Both the position numbers and the translations under genes were made by a program. Positions 1-13,437 of a stretch of DNA of 64,000 bases are shown here, piece by piece; positions within the stretch are counted from its first letter, which is position 1; each line of letters starts with the position of its first letter. Source of the stretch: Phylloscopus collybita (Eukaryota > Chordata > Aves > Passeriformes > Phylloscopidae); NCBI GenBank assembly GCA_027886175.1, contig JAJNNQ010000026.1:29344001-29408000 (forward strand), given 5' to 3'. Below the pieces are notes generated by a model that saw only the letters and a program-made list of their open reading frames with translations, had not been told where the DNA came from and did not search any database.

Positions 1-3000
1 GCCATTTCAGGACCAACTGTGATGTTGCACTGTATGTTTCAGCTAAGGTTTTAAAACAAGCAATAGAGTCCCTCACTGTCTGAAGCCTAAGTCTTGTTCC
101 TTTCATTAGAGAAGGACCACTAGAAGAAAGAGGTGAGCATTTAAACAATTTTAGTGCGATATTGCACAAGGCAGGAAAACTATACAAAGAAAAATATCCA
201 GGATGATTGCTGATTTTTTTTTAAAAAAACAGGATTTGCAGGTTCATTGGTTCCCTGAGAAGAGTGTTGATGATTGGCAGTCTAGGCTAAATGGGCACAA
301 AAAGAACCCTTTTCTCTGACCCACTGATTTTTTTCATATTTTTACATGCCATGAAAATCAGGAGATTTATGAAAAGGACCTCACATTTGTTAACCTTTTG
401 TTACAGATATCCATTTATCATAGCACCCAGAAGATTTTACTAAGTTATTGAAAAATATATGATGCATTCTAAAAAGAGCTGAAACTGAAAAATAATTTCT
501 GAAGTGAGTTGAACCAGTGTAATATCTGAATATGCGTAATATGATCTCTAGTGACATACACCTTTGACCAAAAACTATTAATAAGTGTATACAGGATAAT
601 ATGGCCTTAGTAGTAATAATTGGAAAATCACCTCTTCATTGGAAGATGAAAACATACAAAACCCCCAAATAATAGTAGTTTACATGGTGGTGTGTAATTT
701 TTCTTCAATTAAGCCTTTAATGTATTTAAGATGTTAGTACAGTCACAGCAGTTCCATCCCCCACATTGTAAATTCACAGTGAAAGAGGGCATATGTAAAG
801 AATACAATTTAACAATCCTTTAATGCTATTTTGAACAAGCTGCTAATGCAATTGTAGAACTATTCTATTTTTCAAATGACCTGATAGGACCCGCAGTTTG
901 TATAACTCATTTTGTGATGATATTATGTTCATGTTGTCCTCTTTTATCATTAATCTGCATAGTTATAATTAGAAGTTTGGCTTTATTAAGAAAAAACATA
1001 TTGTTAAACATTTACTCAAATAAGAACCAAGCCCTTGAGGTTTTCTTTAAAAAAAAATCTTAATAATTCATGACTATTTTAAAGGGTAGGCAAATGGCAT
1101 AAAATGTATTTAAAAAGCATTTTGTAGAAACGATAGTTGTACATAGGGGTTCGTGTCTATTCTTTCATAATTCTGCCAACTTATTTTAATGTGTATAGTG
1201 ATACATACACATCATCATAGAGAGATAAATTAGCAATAGCTGATTGACTAGGAAACACTTTGCATATTTTTGGTATGCAAAAGTACCACAAATATGCAAA
1301 AAAATTATAAGGAAGCCACCTATTAAAAACTAACTATAAACATTAATAAGGGTTGTAAATGAAAAAAAAAACAAACCCCAAAAAACCTGGTAATTTTTAG
1401 CACATTTCCACCCAGTTGGAATTGTAGTAACAGGGTTGAAAATGTTATAGAGTTATTGTCATGGATAAGTTCATTGCCATGACTAATAACATCAGTGGGA
1501 AAAGAAATGCAAGACCTACTTAGATTATGCACATACACAAAACAGTAAAATGTGGAGAAAGTTGGAGAGAGTTAAGTGTTAAATTGTAATGGTAAGGATG
1601 AGCAGCATCAGATTTGCCCTGGAGTTGTTGGAAAATATGTTGAAAAAGATGCCTTGCTGTTTCTCATTTACAAAATTGGTTTCTAAAATGTGCATAAATT
1701 AAAATATTTCATAGAACTCTCTTTTTTATTACTTTTCATTATCCTGTAAGAATGGAAAGGAATTATAGTTAACAATTTAAAAATACTGTGCCAGTCAGAA
1801 TGAAATCTTGCATCTATGTGTAAAAGAAAGATGCTTGTATATAATATTTCTTTCCTGGCAATTTTTTCCTATATAGAATTAGACAAAATATTTACAGCTT
1901 CTCAGCCCACTGCTAACTAACTCCTTCTCAAAATTAACCATATCCTTTAAGCTAAATAGCTAAGCCAGATAAACAACCACAAACCTGAAAGAACTTATGA
2001 GCATATTGCAACCCCTACCATTTACTGAAAAAATGGCATATTTAGAATCTTAAAATTATTTTTTTAATTAACAAATAATGGAAAACAAAAGTTCTATGCT
2101 GGGAAACTACTAGAGGTTTTCATTTATAGTAAAATGTTTTATTGTGTGACATGGGAAACATAGGGATTGTGATTAATGGGAGATCAGAATTATGCAGCAT
2201 CTTTCAAGCAAGACACAATCTCACACCATCTCTGGTGAGGATTAGGTGTTTATTACAGGTCTGCTGGGGTCTTATCCAAAGACAAGGAAAGGCCTTGTTC
2301 CCCTAAGTGATTACTGTATTGACTTAGAGCTGAACCAGAATTACATAGAAAGAGTCTTTGAGAATATTGGAATGGGTTTGAAACTTTTGAACTCCGAAAC
2401 ATTTTTGAATGGGCACATCTTACAGTCATTAAGCTGTAATACAGGAACAAAATATTATATAATTCTGTACTACTTGATTGTGTATTTTAATAGCTATGTA
2501 TGTCTACATATATAGTAGTATATGATACCAATAGTTCAAAGGTAATATGTTGAATTTTAAGACACTTTTTACTTTTCATATATTTCTTTATATTTGTTGA
2601 TTTGGGCAAGGAAATCCTATTGCTTTTACTTTAAATCTGAAAAACTTGGACACTGAGCTGATAATTCCTGTGGAATGAATATGAAAAATCCTTTTGTTTA
2701 CATAGAGTGCAAACAAACAAACCAACCCATCTCCCCTCCTTTGTTCTCTTCTTTGCTTTCATTATCTAGCCTTTGACATACTGAAGTGACTTTCCATAAT
2801 ATTTTATTACTTGAGAGGCAAATCTTACCCTTCATTTCCACCTGGAAACACTCGCCAACCTAGAATTGTTGTTTAGGTGTTATTAAGATTACATGGCTCA
2901 TCTGCCCCTTCCAGATCAACTTCACAATTTCACAGAAAGTCCCTTCACAACAGGTCTTTGAAAGGAGCATTAGAGGAAGAATCCACTTGTTAATGCTTCC

Positions 3001-5330
3001 CTCAAGCAGTTGCTTACACTATTGCAGTCTTTGAGTTTCAGTAGCATTTGCAGTGTAGGTTAGAATGAGGATTATTATGGTGTAGGGGCCATGAATAATT
3101 TTTTTGTGCTAAACTTAGATATGCATGGACGCGACCTCATCTAATATTAGCCTAGCAAGCTCTTATAACAAAAAAATTTTAGATGTTCTTTTATATGAAG
3201 TGTCTTGTTCCTTAACTATCGTTATGTTTCCAAGAAACTAAATACAGAAGCCAGTGGTAACTATATGTTTTATATTGTCACAAAAAATTAAAAGAAGCCC
3301 AAAACACTGTGTGAGGAATCTCTGAAAGGATATGTTCATGTCAGGATTTTAGTTAAGATTGGAGAAGTATTTTTGAGATCAATCTTGCAGTTAGCTTCCA
3401 TCTTGTGACATCATTGGTGTTACAGAGACACGTGTTGCTGTCACAGAGCAGGTGCCCTCTGCAGAAGTGATGTAATTAGGCTGACTGTGTTAGGTTAGGC
3501 TCCTGGCATGCCTATCTCAGGCACCCTGGCTGCTTAGAAGTATCTGATTCATGGGACCAAAGCAGTTTTAGAGTAATCATCTCTGAAACATGTATTTTAT
3601 CAATATCATGTCCACAGCCCCAGCTGTTTAGCTCTACCAACCTACTCCTACTGAATACCACTGCTTGCTAGTTGCAAAAGCAGTGAACTGTCATCCAAAA
3701 GTGGCTCTTGTCACAACAGAGAAATATGCAAGTCTAAGGAAGTTGCCATCTATGATGCTGTGAAAAAGGAGGAAGCAATTTTTTTAAGTGCAGACATAGC
3801 CCCAGTATCTGGATTGTCCAAACCATGGGTCTATGTTTCTCAGTTTTACTATAAAAGTATAGGGACCATGTATAACATGTATAAAGTATAACAGTTCTCT
3901 AAGTGCTGCTGTTAATAAAACAAAACAACCAAACAAAAAAACCCCACTGGAATAAAGTAGATTAGATCTAGATCCTTAATTTATAAATACTGTGATAAAA
4001 TTTCATAAGCAGAAAAGAATAAGGAAATGAATACTTTCAGGTCTGAGAGGCTGTTACTAAATATAGTAAGTAAAGTACAGTATTTGTTACACCGCTCTAG
4101 TTATGTACATTTATCAGATGACTGCCATACCAATTAGAAAATCAGAACATCTATGGGGTCATTACGGTAATGCTTTTCTCTGGGTACGATTCTTCCTACA
4201 AAGTGCTGCCTAGGTATTTATATAGTCCAGTTTAAAATTACTTAAGAAAAAGTCTTCCAGATTTCACACCAGGACATTACTTTGTAATTGAATGCATATC
4301 ACTCTGAGATTGCTTTACAAGTGATTGGCACTCTTCAAAATATATTTATAACACAGCTCTGGTAAAACAAACAAGTGTACTCAAATTAGATCCTGAGGAA
4401 GCTAATTTTCTTTCCCAGCCACTGCAGTACATCTGTAATTCTCCTCACTATTGACACAGTGTTGTCATGCTCAGGCATATATCTCTTAAAACTTTGTAAT
4501 TCACCTGTAACCTGTGTTTTATTCTTTTCTTTCTTCTAACTGCCTCCATCTAAAGTCTTCATATCCAATGTGTATGTGCTTCGACTCCAGACTTAACTGC
4601 ATGAGAAATCGACAGAGCATTACAACTGGTGAAGATATGGAAAGAGGCATGATTTTGTATTAAAGAAGACCTTTTTTCTGTCCAACTTGTAGTGAAAATG
4701 CAGCATCATTTGAGTTGCTGAGATGAGCCAAGAAACTATTAGATGTTGTCTTGCCACACAGAAGAATGCAGCAGAATTTTATTACATTTGCAAGTTCTGA
4801 AAGAAGCAAGGATCAGGAAAAGGCATTTGAAATCTTCAGGCATTAAAATATCTTGAGGAATTTTATAGAAGTGGGTATCAAATAAATGCCTCCCTAGGAT
4901 AAGTGACCACATGCAGTGGTTATGACAATGCAATCTTGCTCCTTGGTTCAGCCTTCATGTTTCAAGAGCTCCATATGGGAAGTGATGACATGTTCTCACT
5001 GTAAGCAAGAATGAATTCTTTTTAATAATCTAGAAGCAGAAAATATTCTGTGTCTTTGTCAGAATTTCCCTACATCCTGCTAACATAGATACTAAACCAT
5101 ACATAGCAAGAGAGCACATCAGTTTTGCTGCTCCTGCAGCTTGGTGTGTGTGCTGAGCCAAAGAGAGCGGTATGCAGAGCCCAGAAGGTCACAGGTGAAC
5201 AGGCTAAAAGTAATGCTCTAGGAAGCCTTAGGAAAAAACAAATATATTTTGTTAAAATACCTCACAACGTGACTGGATAATTGAAATAACAGAATTCCAA
5301 AGCAGCTTCATGGTCTTTGCTGGTGCAAAG
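1..5330. other. AT-rich stretch without a recognised gene
   Basis: No open reading frame here shows protein-like composition, splice-site context or a recognisable domain. I also see no CR1 tail or LTR signature. The sequence is typical AT-rich vertebrate intergenic or intronic DNA. The few frames of 60-90 codons are scattered and unsupported. Old repeats too decayed to recognise by eye may be present. Confidence 0.6.
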
Positions 5331-7020
5331 GTTGTGGGTTGACCTTAATGGGTTGCACTGGGTTTGCATGGACAGGTTTTCAAAGTGTAGAGACTGCAGA
5401 GGTGTCTTCTGCAAGAAGCTGCCAGAAGGTTCCCTTCCTGCCTAGCAGAGCCAATTCCAGCCAGGTTAGATCCTGCTCTGGCCAAGGCTGAGCCAATCAG
5501 GATGATAGTAATGTCTCCGTCACATATTTAAGAAGGAAAAAAAGTTATTGCACAGATGTAAGTGTGGCCAGAAAAAAGCAGGATGAGAATATTTGAGAGG
5601 AACAGCTCTGCAGACATCAAGGTCAGTGCAGGAAGTGCTCCAGGTGTCAGAGCTCAGATTCCCCTCCAGCCCATGGTGCAGCCCATGGTGAGGCAGCTGT
5701 GCCCCTGCAGTCCATGGAGGACCACAGGGGATGCAGAGATCCACCTGCAGCCCACCGGGGAGACTCATGCCAGAATGATTGAGAGGAGGCTGTGAAGCCA
5801 TGGGGAACACATGCTGGAGCAGACTACTGGCAGGGACCTGCACACCTATGGACAGGGAAGCCCATGCTGGAGCAGGTTTCTTGGTAGAACTTATGACCCT
5901 GTGATGGACACACTCTGGCCAGGCTGTGCCTGAAGGAGTTCACCCCACGGAAGAGTGACCCAAGTTACAGCAGTTCTTAGAGAACTGTTGCCTGTGGGAT
6001 AGACTCATGATTGAGGAGTTTGTACAGGACTGTCTCACATGGGAGGGACCCCACAGCACAGCAGGGGAATATTCCTCTCCCAGAACCGTGGGAGAAACAA
6101 TGAGTGATGAACTGACTGTAACTCCCTTCCTTGTCTACCTGCACCATTGGGAGGGAGAAGGCAGAGCTGGGAAGGAGAGAAGGAGAGAAGGATGAGGGAA
6201 ATGATGGTTTTTAAGATTTGCTTTTACTTTGCATTGTCCTGCTCTAATAATTTTTAGCAATACATTCAGTTAATGTCCCTGAATTGAGTCTTGCCTTGTT
6301 TTGCCTGTGATGGTATTTGGTGTGTGATCTCTCTTGGTCCTTATCTCAACTCATAAACCTTTCATTATATTTTCTCTCCCTTGTCCAGTTGTAAAAGGGA
6401 GTGATAGAGAGGCTTTGGTGGGTGCCTGGCATTCAGCCAGTACCAACACACTACACAGCTGCTCAGCAAACCACTTTTTCACCCGTCCTTCTCAGCTTGA
6501 CAGGGGAGAGAAAATAACATGGAAGGCAGCTCATAGGTTGCGAAAAGGCAATTTACTGAAGCAAAAGTGAAAGGTTGAACATGCACATGCAGAGGAAAAA
6601 AATCCCAAACTTTTATTCTCTACTTCCCATCAGCAAGCCTTGTTTAGTCACTTCCTGGGAAGTAGGGCTTCAGCACATGTAGCAGTTGCTCCAGAAGGCA
6701 AACATCATAAATAATGAATACCTCCCTTTCCTCCTCCTTCTCTTAGCTTTTATATCTAAGCCGACGTCCTATGTTGTGGAATATCTCTTTAGTCAGTTTG
6801 GGTCAGCTCTGTTGGTTGTGTCCCTTCCCAACATCTTGCCTGTCCCCAGCTCTCTGATGAAGGGAAGGAATATTGGATAGTGCTGATGCTGAGGGAGCAC
6901 TTCTCAGCCATGGCCCAAACACCAGTGTGTTATCAACACCCTTCTTGCTACCAATGCAGAGCACAGCACTGTGAGAGCTGCTGTAGAGAAAAAGAACTCC
7001 TCCTCAGCCAGACCCATACA
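5331..7020 (-). mobile_element. ERVL-type LTR, interrupted by a second LTR
   Basis: This is an LTR read antisense on the plus strand and split into two parts, about 5331-5358 and 6457-7020. The left part (GTTGTGGGTTGACCTT) matches the left end of the LTR at 50712-51219 (GTTGTGGGTTAACTTT). The right part follows the same order of motifs as that copy: GGGGAGAGAAAA near 6502, a TATA-like TTTTATATC near 6750, GTGTTATCAACAC near 6927, and an end resembling CAGCCAGACCCATACA at 7020. The sense strand, with promoter and poly(A) order as I recall the family, would be minus. Internal retroviral genes are absent. The family assignment to avian ERVL-like LTRs is from memory; the split structure is seen directly. 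The extreme left end is uncertain by a few bases. Confidence 0.65.
5359..6451 (+). mobile_element. LTR5-like endogenous retrovirus LTR (TguLTR5 relative)
   Basis: Starts TGGGTTTGCATGG and runs through modules typical of this passerine LTR group: AGAGCCAATTCCAGCC near 5447, GGTCAGTGCAGGAAGTGCTCCAGG near 5620 (interrupted here for length), repeated CTGCAGCCCA/GGAGCAG units from 5650 to 6080, a degenerate poly(A) region near 6260, then GTCTTGCCTTGTTTTGCC and TTATCTCAACTCA in the U5 part. Sense is plus. A likely 5-bp target duplication flanks it (TGCAC at 5354-5358, TACAC at 6452-6456, four of five matching). Removing the element rejoins the surrounding ERVL-type LTR in register. There is no internal retroviral sequence, so it is a solo or truncated LTR. 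The open reading frames across it are incidental. The exact 3' boundary could lie a few bases to either side. Confidence 0.75.
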
Positions 7021-7254
7021 TCATCTCTGTCTTGTGCTGCAGAAGCATTTGGCAAGGAGTGTGTGACTACTGCCTGAGTGTAAATGCTGAGTGTAAAAGC
7101 AAAGCCTATTGTTGTCAGACAGAGAAAGGCTGGGAAGCCCCTTCTTTCTATTAGGACCTCAGAAATCTTGGAGCAAAATCTAGGTACATTTCAGCTGGGC
7201 TTGATTCTGGAGTTGTAGAGGGTACAGGTGTCCCGGTGCTGACAGTGGGGTGTC

Positions 7255-7697
7255 TGTGAAGAGAAGCCAGGGCTTCCCTGTCCAGCCAGCTTCCACTGCT
7301 GAGCTGAGACCACTGCTGATGTGGGTGCACCTTGGGGGAAAGGTGTTTAGGAGAGATGAAAACTTCAGAGTGAGAAAGAAGGAACAGAAAAAGGAAGAAA
7401 CAGCAGAGCAAATGCCAAAGTGAGAGAATGAGAAGGAGGAGGTGGGGTGAAGGGAAGATGTTACAGTTTTTGTCTTTGTTTATCACTATCTTACCCTTTT
7501 GTAATGGGCAAGAAATTAAATTTGTTTTCACCAAGCTGCGTCTGTTTTGCCTGTGATGGCAATTGGTGAGTGATCTCCCTGCCCTTATCTCAACCCATGA
7601 GCTTTCCACCTGGATTCCTCCCCACTCTCCTGCTGAGGAGGGGAGTGACTGACAGAGAAGATGGTGGAGGTCTGCAGCCATCCAAGGTCAAACCACA
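7255..7697 (+). mobile_element. Partial LTR5-like LTR (variant subfamily)
   Basis: The right half carries the same U5-type block as the other LTR5-like copies: AAATTAAATTTGTTTTCACC near 7513, CTGTTTTGCCTGTGATGG near 7541, GAGTGATCTCCC near 7567, TTATCTCAACCCATGAGC near 7585 and an end resembling GGTCAAACCACA at 7697. The left part (CACTGCTGAGCTGAGACCAC, then CACCTTGGGGGAAAGGTG) differs from the other copies but matches a segment at about 60510-60570. I therefore place it in a separate subfamily. Sense is plus. The 5' boundary is not defined. The 176-codon frame on the opposite strand is a shadow. Confidence 0.6.
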
Positions 7698-10540
7698 ACT
7701 CACCACCCACTGTAGGTATTAACATTTGATCTTGGCAACTTTTGGCTCGCATATCTGGGAGTTCAGGTCCAAGAATATACCTGGGTATGAGTGAGCATGA
7801 AGTGTTTCAGGAAGAATAAATTGGCTTCCCTGGAAACCATACAAGCTAAATGCTGTATGCAGTCAAGGTCACAGAGGAGGTGGAGTCTAGATGGGGGACA
7901 GGGCAAAGGTTTACTATAACATTATGTGTGTACATGCTATGGCATTTCAAGATTCTTTTTTAATTAATTTAAACATAAAAACTAAATCCTTCAAAGGCAA
8001 AAAGTAGAAATTCTTCATTGAAATGAAATCTCATGCTACCTGCTGATATAGACTAAATGCTCACAATCAAGAAACTCTTATCTTTTTCATTTCAAAATTA
8101 TTAACACTACTTTGGTTATTAGTGTAATTTGGTGTTATCCTTTTTTCTTTCCAAATTAAAATGCTCTGTGATATGCTCTAAAATGAATAAGAAGTTTAAT
8201 TATTTTTCCAAGGGAAAACATTTAATTTAAGTTTATATTCAATACTCCAGTGGAATACATCAGTACTATCATAAAAAGGCAATTTTTATGAGTGTGTGAG
8301 TGAAATAATTGAAAACTGTGTGGGGTGTGTATGGTTAAAATGCTCAGCTGACAGTAAATTGATACAAAAAATCATCAGTATCTTATAGTCTGTATTCTTT
8401 CTTTTAATAAGCATTCCCTGTAAATCCACATTCCTTTTGCTAAACCATTCCTTGTTTCTGTTTGATCCTTCAGACACTTTCTTAGACATCTGGTCTCTGA
8501 ATCTTATTTAGTGAATTACTCATTGCCTTTTCAACAACAGTCAAAAATCCCATACTTAATAGTTTGGTTCCTACTTGCTTCTACTTTTTTTTTTTTACTT
8601 TTTTACTTTGGCTTATTACAAGAATCACAGATATCTAGTTATTTATTAGCCTCTTTTAAATTCTGTCTGAACAAATAATTTTAATTTTCATAATTTTTGG
8701 CTGAGATTAGCCAACAACTAAACTAGCCTTTTCAAGAAAGTTTATTGAATCATTAGAGATAATGCCATTCCTTATCTTCATATGAGCTTTGGGATGATCA
8801 TCTCGGCTATTTTGAATGTGACTACTGATTTTTCATAAAATATAAATCATGTGGTTTTGCTGGACAAATATTCAGAATGTTTGATTTGGCTAGAATCTCA
8901 AATTTAAAGACAATCTTACCCGTTTGTATATTTTTTTTTTAAATTACAAGACAATTTCCAACTTTGAATTTTCATTTTACGTTGATTTTTATCACTGTTA
9001 TTATTATTTTAAAATTTAATGGTGATTTTCAGATTTTCTAATCTACACTACCCTGCAATGCTTCCTACAGTAAAACATCTTTATTCACTCATTTCAGTCT
9101 TGGCTGGTTTATGACAGAGAACAACCAGTCTGTATGGAAGTCAAACATCATTACACTCAATTCTAATTAGTCTGTTCTTCCATTTTCACAGGAATGTGCC
9201 TCATTCATTTTCATTGTTTGACTGAATCTCACTTTCCTATTTGGTCTTTCAGGATAAAGTCTTTCTGGGTATACGATTAAAGGACTTTTCTTAACCTCTA
9301 TATTACTTCCAGAACAGCCTTCTGATATTTAAATCTGAACTTTCTTGGTTTTGCTTATATACGCATCCAGTTTGCCACCTCTGGATCCTTGTCAAAACAT
9401 TGAACTTCCTATAACAGTAATTGCAACTCCCTCTATTTACCATTTTTTTGACATTTGCATTCTATAAAATCTAAGCCAGTAAAGCACTTAAGAGCCAAGG
9501 GGCAAAATATCTCACCACCATTATGATGCTGTACAAAGTCTTATGGTTATGCAGTTTCAATTATGCATTTGGACAGTTCACTGAATTTTTCCTTCAGTAT
9601 TCCTTGCAGCTATAAATTGTCTCAAAGGAGCTGGAAGGGAATCAGAAAAACTTTATTCCATAGAATTAATGGTCATGTTTGTTCAAAAATCCGTAAGTTG
9701 GAAACATCATGAACCTGAAGGTCTCTCTGCCTTATGTCTGGGCCAGCATCACTACTTCAATATGCATCTCAAAATTCTGTTCCTTACCCTTTGAATCATT
9801 GCTCTCTGACAACAGTATCAAAGTGAGACTAATATGAAGAAACCCGGTTATTTAAATTTTCTTGTAAGCTTCAACTTTCTTTTATTGAAATATCCATATT
9901 TCTTGAACATAAATAATTTTTATCAGAAAGGAACTAAACCAGGACTTGTTTTTCCCAAGTGACATTTCTTTTACTCAATAACAATTTTTTTTGCAAGTGA
10001 AAGAGACAGAAGATATTTTAGGAAATGCTGAGAAAACAAATGCATGGCTAGATATGTGTAAAGTATATATGAAATTAAAAATTGTACTGACTAGGTCATT
10101 AACCATAATGAGCGTGTTTAGAAAACTGGAGGAGTGTACATTTTCTACATTCCAGCTGTTTCTCAGTGAGGATGAAGGAAAATGAAACTTCATCTGGGAA
10201 ATTTTGTTTCTTTTTTCCTGTGATATGTTTAAAGCACATCTGTTACAAAGTTTAAAAGGATATTATGTCAGAACTGCCAGGAGAAAGATCTGATTGTTCT
10301 TTTAATTTTACAGTGACTGCAGGTAAACTTAGATTCTTCAGCCTAGCTGTAAATGTGTTTTGAGAGAGAATTATGTGTTCTGTTCCATTTGCTCAGAAGT
10401 TCTTCAGAGACTTACTGATACAAAAGCAACCTAGAATCACAAGTACAGTGAGAGATAGGCAAGACATCATACTTTCTATGACTGCTATAAAGAAGATCCA
10501 TGATCAGAGATCTTGCTGTCCTAAGGCTAGTCTGAAAGAT
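7698..10540. other. AT-rich stretch without a recognised gene
   Basis: No coding, RNA or repeat signature recognised. The paired frames near 9975-10193 on both strands are short and have no coding-like features. The segment 10370-10540, just upstream of the degraded CR1, may be further decayed CR1, but I cannot align it with confidence. Confidence 0.5.
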
Positions 10541-10544
10541 TATC

Positions 10545-12043
10545 CACAGGATAATACTTGCCCATGTACACAGGAGCTGGAAGTAGATATGGAAAATGGA
10601 AGTATGGTTGGGATACCAGGGAGGGATATACAATGATGCTCTGAACATTCTGAAATGGAACTGAAAGATAAAGATTCAGATGGAGTTACAAATGGAGATA
10701 GGAAGGAAAATAAGTTATAAAGGAGAATATAAAAGGCTCCTTAAGTTCCATCAGAAACAAAAGGATAACCAAAGAACAATTTTGGCGTGTTGGATGGGGT
10801 GGTTTTTCACTAATGACGGACACAGAAGAGTCTGAAGTCCTTGATACATTGTTCTACCCTCCGTCTCTGGGACATTATAAAGCAAGTTCTCTTAGAAGCC
10901 ATTTCAAGACACATAAAGGTCAAGAAGGTCGTCTGTAACAATTAGCATTGGTCTAGTGAGGGCACACTGCAGTACCAATGATTGTGCCCTCTCTGAATAG
11001 ATGGTGGCACTAGGGAGATCAACTGGGGAGATACCTGCTAGATAAGTATATAAATGGGAAAAATATGCTGTACCATTAAGGTTAATGGTTTGAAACCTAA
11101 CTGGCAACCAGTTGTGAATGGTGTTTCTTGGGTAGTACTGAAATTGATGCTACTTAACATTTTAATCCAGTCTGCTTCGGGGACAGAAAATTTCATCATG
11201 AGGTTGATGTGAGACCTCAGAATGGGAGGACTGCTTGATATACTGGATGGCAATTTCGTTCTCAGAAACCTTGACATGCTAGAGACAGAGTCCAATGGAA
11301 ACTCAGTAATTCAGGAAAGATAAAAAGTCCTGCTATCTGAGATGGAATATACTCATAGAACATTACAGCCTGCCAGCCAGAAAGATGCCCTGCAGAAAAA
11401 GATTGTGCGGCCCTGGTGGACAAAACACCTGCATCAATGAAAGCTAACTGCATACTGTGTTAGGAGCAGTAGAGTCAGTGAGTCAATTATTCCTTTCTCT
11501 TTGACACTTTCAGGCCATATATATGATACTCTGCCCAGTATTGTTCCTTCTTATACAAAAGAGAGATTGGTGAGTTTCAGAAAGTCCAATATTTGGTTTA
11601 GAAGATAATTAGGAAATGGAGCATATAATGCAGGAGGTGAAGAAAACTGGATAGGAGTTTTTCAGGTTGGAGAAGAGAAGATCAAGGAAATCTAATTGCA
11701 GTCTACTAAAAGTTAAAGGGGTTTATAGAAAAGACATAACCAGACTTCTGACAACCATTCACAGTGAAAGAACAAGATGCAACAGACACAAATTGCAGCA
11801 AAAGACCTTCCAGCCGGATATGTAAAGAAAAAAAGTCAAAAATCATAGTGAGGTTGATTGAGCATTAGAGCAGTTTCCACAGAGTGGCTGTGAGAACTCC
11901 ATGCTTGGAGATATTCAAAGCTTGACTCAATAGGGCCCTGAACTCCCTGACCTAACTTTGTTCATGATCCTGCTTTAAGAAGCACGTAGACAAAATGACT
12001 TAGAGAGATCCCTTGCAACCCAAAGCATTTTATGTTTCAAAAA
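10545..12043 (+). mobile_element. Old degraded CR1 LINE (ORF2 to 3' end)
   Basis: CR1 modules follow in the correct plus-strand order, all heavily diverged. A linker between the endonuclease and reverse-transcriptase domains lies near 10600-10880 (CCATCAGAAACAAAAGG region). ORF2 sequence with AACTGGCAACCAGTTGTGAA lies near 11098. Later ORF2 sequence lies at 11380-11640, with GGTTGGAGAAGAGAAGATC at 11665-11683. The 3' region runs 11850-12040, with CTTGCAACCCAAAGCATTTT near the end. Several internal deletions and no intact frame make it non-functional. Its divergence is clearly greater than that of the CR1 copies at 38.4 or 42.9 kb. The left limit is approximate because homology fades gradually. 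Confidence 0.65.
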
Positions 12044-13084
12044 CATTTCAGGATCATTGTCTACCATTATTTGCAGTATAGTCAAGCTGCTTGGGTTTTT
12101 TCCTGGACTTGAATTCATTCAGCTCCCCATCTGGCCCACACTCTGAGATACTACAAATCCTATTTCCTCCCATTTAATCCACTATTGTTCCTTGACTAAT
12201 GACTTCCACAGTATTTGTTCTTGTGATAGCTGGTAATCCTGAGTTTTGGATCCTTAGATGTCAATTATACCCCTGCATCCCCAGAAATAAGTATTCGGAG
12301 TGTTAGTCTTCGAGTAACCTGTGTCTTCCCATAACTTTTCATACTGTCAAATATCTATATCCCTATGTACAGGCTTCTATACTTACAGACTGAGTCATGG
12401 TCTGGACCGAGGCTGCAAATCAGGTTACTGCACTGTATCACCCCTTACTGCACAGCTGGATTAACTGGAAAAAATGTGGAATTCTGCTAACTTGTATTAG
12501 CTCTTTGCTTTTCTTCTTGCTTTCTGAAAGGCTTCTCTTGTTCACCCCCTCTAGACCAAGCATCCTAAGGGGATACCTTCCTCTGCCTGAGATGTTATTC
12601 TGTATGCCTTTAGAAAACTTCCTGTTTCTGAATAAAAAGAGGCAACTTGCCTCCCCTGCACACTGCAAAATAAGTACTGATATTTAAATAATGCTTTTAA
12701 GCATTAAGAATAATGCTATGAATTACTACACTTTTATATAATGGCATGTACAAATACAACCTCAGATCACCCTGAATTTTGCAACATCAGTTCAGAACTA
12801 AATAGAACTAGAAGGTATAATCACTCTCTATTTATATAAATATAATATATTTTCAAATTATTCTGTTTATATAAATTAAAGCAGGAAGACTAAGGTATAA
12901 TATCAGCCACACAATAAATGTCTGTAATTCCTGTATGGAAGAACAACTTCTTGAGTTAGTAAAATGAGTGTTTCAGTGACATCTGTCATGTGTTATATCA
13001 TTTGCATGTGTGTTTGTGTCAGTTAGTAACTTTTAAATTGATGATGAACTCTAGGTACAACCCTAAACTGAAATTCCCTTTTTA
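12044..13084. other. AT-rich stretch without a recognised gene
   Basis: No gene or repeat recognised. The frames at 12397-12687 (plus) and 12438-12668 (minus) overlap each other and have no supporting features. Confidence 0.5.
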
Positions 13085-13436
13085 CAGAATCACAGAATCA
13101 TAGAATCATAAAATCATAAAATCATAAAACAGTTTGGCTTGGAAACAACTTCTAAAGGCCATCCAGTCCAATGATCTTGCAAAGAGCAGGGACATCTTTA
13201 ACTACACCAGGTTGCTCAGAACCTCGTCCAAACCTAACTTTGGATATTTTGGGGATGGGGCATCTATCACCACTGTGATAGATGTTCTGGTGTTGCACCA
13301 CCCTCATCAAGAAAATTCTTCCTTCTATCTAGTCTGAATCTACCCTGTTTTTGTTTTAGAACCATTATCATTTGTCTTATTGCAACACTCCCTGACTAAA
13401 AGCCTGTCTCCAATGAGCCCTGCAGCATTTCTGGAG
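13085..13436 (-). mobile_element. CR1 LINE 3' fragment
   Basis: Starts with the reversed CR1 tail, a run of AATCATAGAATCATAAAATC units, then AGTTTGGCTTGGAAACAACT and CCATCCAGTCCAATGATC, the conserved CR1 3' untranslated region. It continues into AGAAAATTCTTCCTTCTATC and TCTTATTGCAACACTCCCTG. The element is on the minus strand, 5'-truncated, and stops where another CR1 tail begins. No coding capacity remains. Confidence 0.85.
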
Positions 13437-13437
13437 A

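Noticed and set aside
7151..7681. 176-codon minus-strand frame
   Set aside because: It is antisense to the partial LTR5-like element and has no recognisable domain.
10373..10648. Overlapping frames of 87 and 78 codons
   Set aside because: They run into decayed CR1 sequence, are open on both strands and show no conserved motif.
13085..13140. Array of ATCATAGA/ATCATAAA units considered as a satellite or CRISPR-like repeat
   Set aside because: It is the reversed CR1 3' tail. The units are contiguous, with no spacers.
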